The position numbers and the translations under genes were made by a program. From Cylindrodendrum hubeiense (lineage: Eukaryota; Ascomycota; Sordariomycetes; Hypocreales; Nectriaceae): 64,000 nt of DNA. Location: positions 1 through 64,000 of the forward strand of contig JAANBB010000134.1 in the NCBI GenBank assembly GCA_014621425.1, written 5' to 3'. The notes beneath the pieces were generated by a model. That model was not told the DNA's origin, made no database searches, and worked only from the letters and a program-made list of their open reading frames with translations. Below are positions 1 to 10,404 of this stretch, in pieces. Position 1 is the first letter of the stretch. The number at the start of each line of letters is the position of its first letter.

Positions 1-335
1 CTTGCCTTCCGACAGCTTCGGCATCGGGAACCGGGGAAGGCATTTGGCGGGGGAATCTACGCTCCAGGGAAGTGGATGATCGATTACCCGGCCACGATGC
101 CGTTCTCTTCCGCGAACTCTCCCGCGAACTATCCTGCCTTGCTCACTTTCTATTCTCCTGCTTCCCTTGTCTCGGTCCAATTGCTCTTGAACAGCTTCTC
201 CCCTGCCTGAGTCTGTGTTGTGGGGTTGTTTCTGTTGTATCTGATACCAATCCCAATCCCGATTCCCGAATACGTCCGGGAATACCTTCATCTTCCTCGC
301 TACCTCTCACCTGCTTCGGCTCTCACCTCATCACA
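1..335 (+). promoter_or_regulatory. Upstream region and 5' leader of the thiolase gene
   Basis: Pyrimidine-rich stretches (for example around 265-330) run up to the thiolase ATG, as is common for leaders of well-expressed fungal genes. Short out-of-frame ATGs occur near 76 and 96, probably before the transcription start. I see no clear TATA box and no CCTCGG fatty-acid response core. The true promoter may extend left of the window. Confidence 0.35.
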
Positions 336-1595
336 ATGGCTCAGCTCCCCAAGGGCCTCTCGGCCGTCCTCGCCAAGGCTCCCACCGACACCGTCATCCT
401 CTCCGCCCTCCGCACTCCCGTGTGCCGTTCATACAAGGGCGGTCTCAAGGACGCCTACCCCGAGGAGCTCCTTTCCAACGTTCTTCGCGCCACCCTCGAA
501 GCCCACCCGAACCTCGACCCGGCCGTGATCCAGGATGTCGCTGTCGGTGTCGTTCTCTCCGAGCTCGGCGGCTCCAAGGGTGCCCGCATGGCCATGAACC
601 ACGTCGGCTACCCCAACTCGACCTCGCTCTACACCGTCAACCGCGCCTGCTCCTCGTCTCTCCAGGCCATTGCCGCCGTCTCCGCCCAGATCCGCGTCGG
701 CGCCATTGACGCCGGCATCGGCGCCGGCATGGAGAGCATGACCCGCAACTACGGCTCCCGCGCCATCCCCGTCGACCTCTGGCCCGAGCTGCGCGACTCC
801 CCCAACCACCATGCCCGGGACTGCATCATGCCCATGGGCCTGACCTCAGAGAACGTTGCTGAGCGATATGGTGTCTCCCGTGCCGACCAGGACGCCCTAG
901 CTGTTGAGTCCCACGCTCGCGCCGCCAACGCTCGCGCCGCGGGTCACTTCAAAGACGAGATAGTCCCCGTTACCACTCGCTTCCAGGAGGTCGACAAGCA
1001 AGGTAACGCTGTCGGTGAGGCGCAGACCATTACGGTCACCGCCGACGACGGTATCCGCGAGGGTGTCACCATCGAGAAGCTCGCCAAGCTCAAGCCCGCC
1101 TTTAAGCCCGATGGCGCCTCAACGGCCGGTAACTCCAGCCAGGTCTCCGACGGTGCCGCAGCCGCTCTCATCATGCGCCGTAGCACAGCCACCGCTCTGG
1201 GTCTCGGTGACCGCATCATCGGCAAGTTCGTTTCCGCCGTGACGGTGGGCTGCGACCCCGATGAGATGGGTGTCGGCCCCGCCATCGCCATCCCTAAGCT
1301 GCTGAGCCAGCACGGCCTGACCAACGACGACGTCAACCGCTGGGAGATCAACGAGGCCTTTGCCAGCCAGGCCCTGTACAGCATCCGCGCCCTCGGCCTC
1401 GAGGATGCGCTGGCCAAGGGCCGCGTGAACCCCGACGGTGGCGCCATCGCTCTTGGTCACCCTCTTGGAGCTACTGGTGCTCGTATGACTAGCACCCTGC
1501 TGCACGGTCTGGCAAGAACCGGTGGTGAGGTTGGTGTTGTGAGTATGTGTGTTGGCACCGGTATGGGCATGGCCGGTCTCTTCACGAGAGAGTAA
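336..1595 (+). CDS. 3-ketoacyl-CoA thiolase (acetyl-CoA C-acyltransferase)
   Basis: Intronless 419-residue thiolase, the usual length for the family. It should cleave 3-ketoacyl-CoA with CoA to give acetyl-CoA and a shortened acyl-CoA, the last step of beta-oxidation. Visible motifs: nucleophilic Cys105 in NRACSSSL, NEAF at 339-342, GGAIALGHPLGATGAR around His375, and the second catalytic Cys405 in CVGTGMG. These are the complete active-site set, so the enzyme should be active. The start at 336 is the only in-frame ATG before the conserved core; the frame is open further upstream but without an ATG. The N-terminus shows no clear PTS2 and the C-terminus (FTRE) is no PTS1, so peroxisomal location is not evident. 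The GHPLGATGAR type favours a ketoacyl-CoA thiolase over an ERG10-type acetoacetyl-CoA thiolase, but short-chain specificity cannot be excluded. Confidence 0.95.
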   Translation: MAQLPKGLSAVLAKAPTDTVILSALRTPVCRSYKGGLKDAYPEELLSNVLRATLEAHPNLDPAVIQDVAVGVVLSELGGSKGARMAMNHVGYPNSTSLYTVNRACSSSLQAIAAVSAQIRVGAIDAGIGAGMESMTRNYGSRAIPVDLWPELRDSPNHHARDCIMPMGLTSENVAERYGVSRADQDALAVESHARAANARAAGHFKDEIVPVTTRFQEVDKQGNAVGEAQTITVTADDGIREGVTIEKLAKLKPAFKPDGASTAGNSSQVSDGAAAALIMRRSTATALGLGDRIIGKFVSAVTVGCDPDEMGVGPAIAIPKLLSQHGLTNDDVNRWEINEAFASQALYSIRALGLEDALAKGRVNPDGGAIALGHPLGATGARMTSTLLHGLARTGGEVGVVSMCVGTGMGMAGLFTRE

Positions 1596-1886
1596 ATATA
1601 TGTCATCAGCATTAAAGATTTATGAAAACAAGCTGTTAGCAAAAGCAGCAGGCGGGCGGGTAAAAATCTACATATAGAACAAAATATTTACATCAATTAT
1701 ATCCTCTGGTTTACATTTGAAGCAAATCCACCTATAACCCGAAACTTGGTCGTGCAATGAACTGAACGTGATTTTCAGTATCTAGGTAGACTTCCTAATC
1801 CAGCCGGCCTTCTCAAAGAAATGGATAACAGAGCAGACAACCCGCTGGGAGAAGAATCCATTAGAACCAGAAGAGTCAATTACATC

Positions 1887-2014
1887 AATTCTCAAGCAAG
1901 AAACAGGCAAGCTCATGACGAATTTTGGGCAGTAATGAAAGTGCACAGACGGGAACTATGATAGGGTCAAACATACGGGGGCGGCACATGCGCAGACTCA
2001 CAGGCACAGCTGAG
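1887..2014. repeat. Diverged direct repeat, copy 1
   Basis: Shares ordered blocks with 2266-2411, including AATTCTCA, GCTCATGACGAA, TATGATAGG-TCAAACA, GGCGGCACA and GGCACAGCTGAG. Differences include several transitions and short indels. Weaker similarity (ATCTACATAT and TACATC...ATCCTC) also links about 1663-1705 with about 2195-2230, so the original unit may have been longer. It lies in the gap after the thiolase gene and no coding function is apparent. Confidence 0.6.
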
Positions 2015-2265
2015 CAGAATTCGGCACTGCACTTGCAAGCCATGGCTTATATTTTGGACAGGTATTAGAACATGTAAGAATAAACGGAATAGGTAGGTGA
2101 AGTCTCTGATGGCACGGCTAAATGGGGATGGCTGCACGCCGCAAAAAAGGGAAGCTGTTAGCAACAGTATCCAGCAAGTGGGCAAAATCTACGAATGGAG
2201 CCACATATCTACATATATTACATCCTCGGCATAAAAAGTTCATTGGAACACCGGTGACACATGAT

Positions 2266-2411
2266 AATTCTCAGGTACGAAACTAGTTTGCTCATGACGA
2301 AGTCACGACAGTCAGAGATTGAATGGCACGGACGTGAGTTATGATAGGATCAAACACAAGGAGGCGGCACACACGCATGTCTACGACACCAGCTCCAACG
2401 GCACAGCTGAG
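2266..2411. repeat. Diverged direct repeat, copy 2
   Basis: Partner of the 1887-2014 repeat, about 380 bp downstream in the same orientation. The blocks occur in the same order with substitutions such as GGGTCAAA against GGATCAAA. It looks like an old local duplication. Confidence 0.6.
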
Positions 2412-4689
2412 AGTGAATCAATAATCAGGATGCATCATTACCCTTGGAACCCTAGGTTTGGCGTAGTGGGTTGGTGTTGGGGAGGGTAAGAAGGCGAAAT
2501 AGGCGGAGAAAGATTGGAGAAACAGCCAAAGACAACCCAACAGTTGGCAACGGAATTGTCCGAATGAGAAGAGCTGAATATCCCAGCCTTGCTTAACCTC
2601 GCCGCAACTAGTCCTATCAGGGGCCATTCCGGTGATAATATGCAGCTTTGTAGCCAACACCATGCAGGTGCTGGGCAAAGCACACCCTTGAAACCTAGGA
2701 CGTTTATATGTCGACGAGAATTGAAACAGGCTAAAGGGAAACACCAAAGCCCAAGCGTCTGCGATGTTTTCGTTATCTTCCACTTGGCGCTTGTGGCTCG
2801 ATTTTGACAAGTACCCGATTCCCGAGGCGTAGGAGACAGACTGAAACAAATGAACCCCTGCCTTTCGTGCTTCTCAGCGTGCTCTAGGGATACGTACTAA
2901 AATGCCCAATTCTAATTTGATGCGTCGCCGCTTTTATGAATGATGACACCCACAAACTAGCTAGTTTCCCTGACTTACTGGGTGTTGGAATGTTGATATT
3001 AGGTTGTCAATGTCTCCTGACTATCATTATCTTCGTTAGTGGAAAGGGGCGGAAGCAGTCATGGTCGACAACAAGCCTGGTTGCCACACTAGTCTATGAT
3101 TTCTGGATGGGTACAAACAAGACCAACGTGCATCCCAATTTTGTGTGTACGTATGAGTCTTAAATGTTGATAAGAAAAACAGTTACACAATGCTTTCTTG
3201 ATGTGTCAGTCGATCAGCCATCAAGGAGGATCCCCAAAGGGTCGAGAAGGGTCCTGCTGTTGAAGGTATTTGAATCCGCGAACTTGGAGACAGAGTGCAT
3301 ATTACAACATAGTCCGTCATGCGCTAGATTACTGTAAGAGGAGAAAATATAGACCGACGGGGTGGGCGACCGTTGACATAGCATTTGCGCGTGAAGGGAC
3401 GCAAAGGGTCTGGCATCGGGAGGCTCGAATATGAACGTCTCAATTGCATATAATTGACCCCTGCGAACTGCACCGGAGGATTTAAAGAATAATAAGCATC
3501 TGACACAGGACATGGACCTGGGTCGATTGAACCCAGTCTCACATCAAAACTTCCGCTCAGGCACTTCTCAGCTTAAAGCAGCACTAAGTCAAGCTCTCGG
3601 ACGATAAGGGCGACTTCCAAGTTGTGATGCGGATTTGGAACTGATGTGTTTCATAAAGCGGTGCTACAGGTCGCGGATCGCCTCTTCAGAGACGGAAATG
3701 TAACCCTCCAATCACTAGGCCGGGGGTTGAGTTCAGGGGTATGAGGATGTCAGTCCATCTTAAAATACGGAGCCCTGTGCTACTCACTATTGCCGGTAGG
3801 TAAATGAAGCTCAAGGTTGGACAACATGAACCGAAGGCATACGAATGCAACATGAAATGACTGGGCAGCCCCTGAGAAGAACGTCGAGGCCATTCGATGG
3901 AGGCAAATTCCAGGGGGAATCCGGCAAAAATACATCATCTAGTCATCTCTAGGGCGGAAACGATGATGATGATTCCCGTCAAATCGTCCAGGTCCCCAGG
4001 GACGAGATGAGATGACCAGGGGGTGTCGTCCCAATGGAGAACCGGTTCCCGGGTCCCAGGGCCCCAGTGGCACGCAAACCAGCCTACGGCAGCGGGGGAG
4101 CACAGGCCCGGGTAGCGCTAAGACCGCCATTCTGCCGCTGAGGGTGTCGCTAAGACCCGCTAAGGCCACGTCGAGGCCCGGTATACCCTGGGCGCTGGGC
4201 TCGGATTGCTAGCGAACCCCACGTGATGTTTACATGGCAAGGTCTCGGGACGAGGATGGCGGCTTTTGCTGAAGAAAGACGGGGGAGCCCAAGTTTGTGC
4301 CCCTGTGTTTTTGCGGTAGCGAAGGGGGAACAAAGATTGCGACTTGCTCCCCAAAAAAAAAATCATATTGTATCGATCCGGCGATTCTGCGATTCTGTTT
4401 TCATCCATTTTCTGGCCATCCGGTTTGTCTAGCTCCCGCCTGCTAAACTGACTCGTTCCCGTCGCCTTGGAGCTGGTCCCGTCCGCCCGCCAACGCTAAG
4501 ACACACTGCGGACGCCCCTCCTCCGTCACCAGACAAACAACCATTCCTGAGTCCCCCTCGTGGGAATTCGTGCACTGTCCCGTCCCTGTCCTGTCCAGTC
4601 CTGTCAACCATCTGCACCTGGGCACTATATCAGCCTGTGTTAATCGTGGTGCGACGTTGCCGCCCACGCAGCATTGATCCCACATTGCC
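2412..4689. other. Intergenic region before the LRR gene
   Basis: No convincing gene. Open frames on both strands are short, lack recognisable motifs and have no plausible splice partners. The last 300 bp, with an A-run near 4351-4360 and C/T-rich stretches around 4430-4600, probably hold the promoter and leader of the LRR gene starting at 4690. Confidence 0.4.
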
Positions 4690-7600
4690 ATGGACGAATC
4701 CTCCCAGAAGCGCATCAGCGCCATCCCGCGTCTGTCGAAGCTGCCCAGACCCGCGTCCGGCATCCCCAAGCCGGCCACGACCTTGCCTCGCCCGACCTCG
4801 ACACTGCGCTCGCAGCCCTCGCGGGAGAGCCTGGGCGGCGATCTGCGGAATCCACGACTCAGACCCTCCTTGTCTCGGGACCAGCTGCGTAGTAGTGTTG
4901 GCACCGCCGGAGACCTGCGGAATCCACGACTACGAACAGCAGCATCACGAGAACACCTCAGCACCGCCTCCAGACGCACCTCGCTCGCTTCCAAACCCCC
5001 AGCCAATCTAAACGCTCCTCGACCCAGCGTCTCCCGAGCTCCCTCGACTCCCCAACGATCCACGAGTACAATCGATGAGCTGTCAACAACACCCCCTTTC
5101 GACCCCCCTGGCGAGGCACTGGCTCAAGAATCCGATGGCCACATCTTCCGACGCCGGTTGACCTTGACCAGGAGACCTTCCGAATCATTCTCTGCGTCAC
5201 CACTGCCAGACCCAGGTTCATTCTATGACAATGCGGACCAAGCCAGGCCAATGACCGCCTCGACCGAGGGCAGTGGTGCATCTGGTCCCTCCGATACCCT
5301 GAAGCCTCGCTCCAGCAAACCCAGACCTTCACTGTCTGAACGGACAATGGAGACATTGGCCCAGATCCCATCTTCCCCGGCCGTAAGCAAGAAGTCCTCG
5401 GCATTTTTCGACCATGGCAGACCGCAGTCCCGCACCGACGGCAGGAGATCACGAGCCGATAGTACCAGTTCACGTCCTGGGTCGAGCTATACTTCGGATG
5501 GGTCGGCCAGACTCCCATCAAGATCTGGCAGCCGGCCAGGCTCAAGCGCCGGCCCGCCTGAGATGGGATTCTCGAGCTTCCGTGCCTCTGCCAACTCATA
5601 CAAGCCTCCCCTGACCACCATCAGCGGAACTCCTCAGAGCCAGAGGAGAACTTCTGGCGTCCATTCGAGCTTTCAGTCTGTCCAGACACCCAAAGGCCGA
5701 GTGCCTGGATCTCGGCCTGGCTTGGGCTCAGCCTCCAAGCTGTCATCCTTGCCTGATGGAAGGAGTCCCAGTCCGGTGAAGAACGCCATGATGCCCCCAC
5801 CCAAGGCTGGGTCCAAAACGATGGCTGTTCGACCTCTGAAGACAAGGGCATCCGTCAACGGCCTCTTCAAGAAGCCTTCCCTCCCCGCCCTCGACAGAGC
5901 CGCAGCCCAGAGTAAACCTCCTGGCCAAGCTTCTGGAAACTCATCAAACACCTCCTGGGACGGCACTATCCCGCCAAGCGCTCCCGACTCTGCCGAACCC
6001 ACGACGCCCTCTTCCGGCCGCAAAGCTTCCTCCACGCTTCGTGACCACATCGCAAAGGCTAAGGCAGCCAAACGAGCTCAGCTGCGACAGGCTTCCGAGG
6101 CCCAAGAGCAACCTCTACGGTCCCCAATCATTCCATCTGATGATGGTTTCGATTTCGGTGTGAACCAGGCCGACCCCTTCGGCCAACGACGGGGCGAGAG
6201 CCCGAGAAAGAAGGTTCTTCAGAACCGTGTCGCTGCGGGGAGAACTTCAGGACGGTTGAACATTGCGGCCTTGGAACTGAAGGAGATTCCTGTGGAAGTC
6301 ATGAAGATGTACGATCTGGAGAGCATTGGCACGTTTGATGGTAGCTGGGCCGAGAGTGTTGACTTGACTCGGTTCATTGCTGCAGACAATGAGCTGGAGG
6401 AGCTAGACGAGTTCATCTTCCCCGACACCAGCCCCGATTCCTTTGATGAGGCGCAGGCGAGCCAAGGCAATATCTTTGGTGGCCTAGAAACTCTGGACAT
6501 GCACGGAAATCTTCTAACTAATATGCCCCTGGGTCTCCGACGCCTGACATGCCTAACATCTCTGAACTTGGTACGTAACCATTGCTTCCGCTCTCCGAAG
6601 CCCGCTAACAAGCCATAGTCGTCAAACCGACTCACAAACAACAGTCTTGATACCATCGCCCAGGTTACCTCACTGCGGGACCTGAAGCTTGCGAAGAACC
6701 TCTTCTTCGGACCCCTCAACTCGATTATCACGAGCCTCACCGAGCTCGAGATTCTCGATGTGCACGGAAACAACATCTCTGCATTGCCTCGAAATATTGA
6801 GAACATGACACGTCTCCGAATTCTCAATTTGAGCGAGAACAGCTTCGAGTCGTTGCCGTTTGATGGTCTCACGAGGTTGCCGTTGACGGAACTGAGCGTG
6901 CGGAAAAACAAGCTGAAGGGCACCCTCATCGAGGAACCCATTGAGAGCCTACCTCAGTTGCAAACCTTGGATGCCTCGGCAAATCAGCTCGCAAGGCTTG
7001 TTCCACTAGGCTCGGGTATTGAACTGCCTGTTATGCATTCGCTCTCGCTTTCGATGAACCGGCTGCAAGGGCTCCCTGACATGACATCCTGGACGAGCCT
7101 TCTCACGCTCACGGTTGATGAGAACAGCATTTCCAGCATTCCCAACAGCTTTCTTGGCCTTGAGAAGCTTCGTCACGCCGACTTCTCCAGCAACGATATC
7201 AGAGTGGTTCCCCCGGAGATTTCGAGGATGGAGAACCTGTCCATGATCCGGTTGAGTGGCAACCCTCTTCGCGACAAGAAGTTCCTTTCAATCACGACGG
7301 ACGAGCTCAAGGATATCCTAGCAGTGAGATTGGAGCCTCCGCCCCCATATCAGGAGCCTGTGTCACAATTTGGAACCATGGGCATGATTGGCGATACCAA
7401 GAAGCCGCCACTGCCTACTGCTGATCCAACTAATAACATTCGGCATGGGGATGAGGACAGCCGGTCCGATGAGGACTTTACAACCCCCCCTCAGAGCCCA
7501 TCTCGATCCCGCTCGCAAACGGTCTCAAGCCGTCGATCGCGATCCCACACCGTGTCGAATCAGACATGGCCTGTAAAGCCAGGTGGTCTCCTGGATCGAT

Positions 7601-8256
7601 CGCGGACCGAGTCGTCGTCGCTGCACCCAGTGGTGTGTTCTCAGGTTGCAGCTGAGCATCAGGTTCGGCAGGTGTTTTTGAACCATAACTTATTCGCCTC
7701 CTTCCCGAACTCGCTCAGTTTCTTCGCCAACACCCTAACGACACTGGCAATCTCAAATAACCAGCTGGTTGGAGAGACGTATTTAGCCGAGGACATCGAG
7801 CTCCCTGTCTTGAAAGAGTTGAACCTGGCATCCAACCACATCACAGGCTTGGGAGCGTTGACCAAGTTCATCCATGCCCCAAAGCTCGAAAAGGTGGACG
7901 TGTCCTTGAACCGGCTCAACGCCCTCCCTACGAACCTCAAGGAGGCTTTCCCAAGCCTTTCGGTTCTCTTGATAGCCAACAACCATATTGTGGATCTCGA
8001 CGCGGAGATGATCAAGGGTTTGAAAATCGTCGACGTCAGTAACAACGACATTGCCCACTTGAACCCTCGCATCGGCCTTCTCGGAGGCCCAGGCGGCCTC
8101 GAGAGGTTCGAGGTGATGGGCAACCGATTCAGGGTCCCTCGGTGGAATGTGCTGGACCGTGGAACGGACGCGACGCTACGGTGGCTTCGTGGACGTGTTC
8201 CTGTCTCGGAGATGACAGCCTGGAAGGGAGGAGATGAGGAACCTGAGCTAGATTGA
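4690..8256 (+). CDS. LRRC40-like leucine-rich repeat protein with long disordered N-terminus
   Basis: Two exons, 4690-6570 and 6619-8256, joined across a 48-bp intron (GTACGT...CATAG) that restores a leucine-rich repeat exactly; the product is 1172 residues. ATG 4690 has a good context (gccATGg). Residues 1 to about 515 are Ser/Pro/Arg-rich, low complexity and presumably disordered. From about 518 the sequence RTSGRLNIAALELKEIP opens a long LRR array with repeats such as LEILDVHGNNISALP and LRILNLSENSFESLP. A Ser/Arg-rich linker (about 862-972) splits the array, and a capping segment near NRFRVPRWNVL ends it. The RxSGxLN opening and the C-terminal cap resemble metazoan LRRC40; that is recognition, not alignment. 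A scaffold or protein-interaction role is likely, molecular function unknown. No catalytic domain and no membrane segment are seen. Confidence 0.88.
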
Positions 8257-9302
8257 GAGGTACAGCGGGCGTTATCTTGATTTTGGAGAACCATGTCGCA
8301 TCGGAAAAGGTACGAGGGTTTAGGCGCGTTGCCTCATGGGTATTTGATTCTACGTTATTTATTTTACTCTAAGCTGTTGTATTATTTGAGGGACCCGGAT
8401 ACCAACCATTATATGTTGCTAGACTATGATAATCAAGATAAGCATTACCATTTGCACAACCATCTTCCTAAGTCTACCACCTCGAAGGCCTTGTTTGCAG
8501 TATGATAGATACCCTAAGAGCATTGAATCAGACTAAGGGGGTCCCGCCCTTTGCCTATGCCGCCGCCAGCCATGCCTGTGACTGTGACTGTCAACCTTTT
8601 GCCGGCTTCCAGGGTTTCTGGGATCTGGTCAACTCTAATAAATCTTCCCGTCGGGATTGAAACGGTCCAAAACGGTGGGCGCCTTCCACGGCGATGTGCG
8701 TAGCCGCAGGCACGCATGAAGCGGGCAAACCTAAATAGACTCCATCCTCAACACAACAACACCGACAGAAAGTGCTTTCGTTTCCAGTTTTGGGGCCTCT
8801 CGATGAAGGGATGTTGATTACAAAGGCAATTTGACTTTGTGAGAAGCTGAAGAGTCGCCAAGGAAGAAGAGTATAAACACTACCCTAAACGATTTCAACA
8901 CCAGGGGGGTGGGTTGTCGAGCTCCGCTAATGAAAGACCAACCGGGACGGTTAACTTCCCAGTACCATGTCTTCTTCGTGAAATACACAACTGCTACCGA
9001 TGTCATCCTTTCCTGTATGTACCTTGAAGGATTGAGTTGACAACAGCGGGATGTCTCTTCCTATAAATCGATGCCGTGCCGCCTTGGAGCTGGAAGGCAT
9101 CTCTCACCTCATACATCCCGACCAGGTTGATTCTGTGCTACACATAACTAACTGCTGCTCCTCTCGGATTTCAGTCATTAATTCTCCCAGTCTCCCAGCA
9201 CTCTTATCGACACTCCGCGGTATTGTGTACCGCCTTCCCCATCACAAACTTACTTCATCATTTCGTTGCTCCTGCTCTTTTCTGAAGCTATCAGTCTACA
9301 CT
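8257..9302. other. Intergenic: LRR 3' region and promoter of the zinc-finger gene
   Basis: No supported gene. The left part probably carries the 3' UTR of the LRR gene; a 70-codon frame at 8293 is AT-rich and featureless. The right part leads into the zinc-finger gene. Confidence 0.4.
9062..9068 (+). promoter_or_regulatory. Possible TATA box (TATAAAT) upstream of the zinc-finger gene
   Basis: TATAAAT lies about 235 bp before ATG 9303, giving a leader of roughly 200 nt if used. The interval is C/T-rich, like a fungal leader. This is position and sequence only. Confidence 0.35.
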
Positions 9303-9875
9303 ATGCCTCGATTCTCGAAGTCAACTCTTAGCAAGATGGAAACCGTCTACTCGTGTCCGGGCTCCCTGCCACCATCCCCTAACCGGAGAAGTCGCAGCCT
9401 CTTGACCCCAGAGACTTCTCCCCAAGCGGCCAGCCCCGTCCGGTCCACAGCTCGCACCCGGGTTAGAAGACGGGCCAGGAGACAGGCTCGGTCCGGCTCG
9501 ACATCGCCTGAGAGATCGCCCCGCAGATCCAAGATCAAGCCTTGCCCCATGTGCCCCAAGATGGTCTCTAGCAACGCCTTCGCCGACCACATCAAGGTCC
9601 ACATGTTGCTGAACGACGAGCACGGCATCGTCGCCACCCGCCCGTGCGACAGCTGCCGCACCAAGAAGCGTGAGTGCCGCGTTGCCCGGGTCCCAGGAAT
9701 GCAGGGCCTGAAGACGCTCCGCTGCCGGTGCTGTCTCCAGTACCATGAGAGCTGCTCGTACATGCAGGAGTTTCGCAGCGTCAACACATCCACGATGCTG
9801 GTTCATCCGGCCATGGACCAGGCCAACACATCTGAAACTAGCGGGTCTGAGAGCTCAGATGTCTCGGAAGTTTGA
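9303..9875 (+). CDS. Small C2H2 plus Zn2Cys6-type zinc-binding protein
   Basis: Intronless, 190 residues. An Arg/Ser-rich basic segment (about 28-78) resembles a nuclear localisation region. Next comes a C2H2 finger with ligands C81, C84, H96 and H100 (C-x2-C-x11-H-x3-H). It is followed by six cysteines spaced C115-x2-C118-x6-C125-x15-C141-x2-C144-x6-C151, which is the Zn2Cys6 order with CDSCRTKKREC as the DNA-contact half and a loop longer than usual. The tail (about 172-190) is acidic/Ser-rich. The fungal transcription factor middle-homology domain is absent, so this is far shorter than typical Zn2Cys6 regulators. The frame is open upstream to 9051, but ATG 9303 follows a probable TATA box and leader and begins directly before the conserved part. 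A nuclear DNA-binding role is inferred; targets are unknown. Family identity beyond the metal motifs is not recognised. Confidence 0.75.
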   Translation: MPRFSKSTLSKMETVYSCPGSLPPSPNRRSRSLLTPETSPQAASPVRSTARTRVRRRARRQARSGSTSPERSPRRSKIKPCPMCPKMVSSNAFADHIKVHMLLNDEHGIVATRPCDSCRTKKRECRVARVPGMQGLKTLRCRCCLQYHESCSYMQEFRSVNTSTMLVHPAMDQANTSETSGSESSDVSEV

Positions 9876-10404
9876 AATGGATTTTGTAAGATAGTTGGAT
9901 TTGCGATGTTTTGTTTTAGACTAGCGTTGAGGTTTACAGGACTCCCACTTGGGTATGCGGGCCGAGGGAGGCTATGGAAGAGACATTGGTTTCATTCAGC
10001 ATGCTAGCTGTGTATTTTAAGATACTTGGCATCATGCAGCACCTTTCAGCTGTTACTTTAGAGATGCGCGAGAAGTCAAAATGTGTCATAGTTAGCTTTA
10101 GGCATCATGAACGCAGAGCGATTAATTACACTACAGTCTCCAGTAGGGTATTACGTACAGCACGGTACTAATCCTGAACATGTAAACCATTGCGTGCGGT
10201 TCTAAAAAGCCAACTCCCTCTCACAAGAAAGATTATGAATGCTCCGTTGCCCTTACAAGTTGGAGCGATGTACGCCAACGCCTTGTGTTTTCCCGTTCCT
10301 CCGCCAGGGTTGTTCAAACATTGTATGTGAAACATAATCAGAAGCGGTCGTGAAATATAGAGCAGAAACTTCATTTCCGGCTTGACAGGGGTTGGCGTCA
10401 ACTC
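9876..10404. other. Intergenic between convergent genes
   Basis: About 530 bp between the ends of the zinc-finger gene (+) and the conserved unknown gene (-). It presumably holds both 3' UTRs. No other feature seen. Confidence 0.4.

Noticed and set aside
3495..3540. tRNA T-arm-like GGGTTCAATCGACCC on the minus strand
   Set aside because: The loop does not fit the T-loop register, and no matching A box or acceptor stem is visible.
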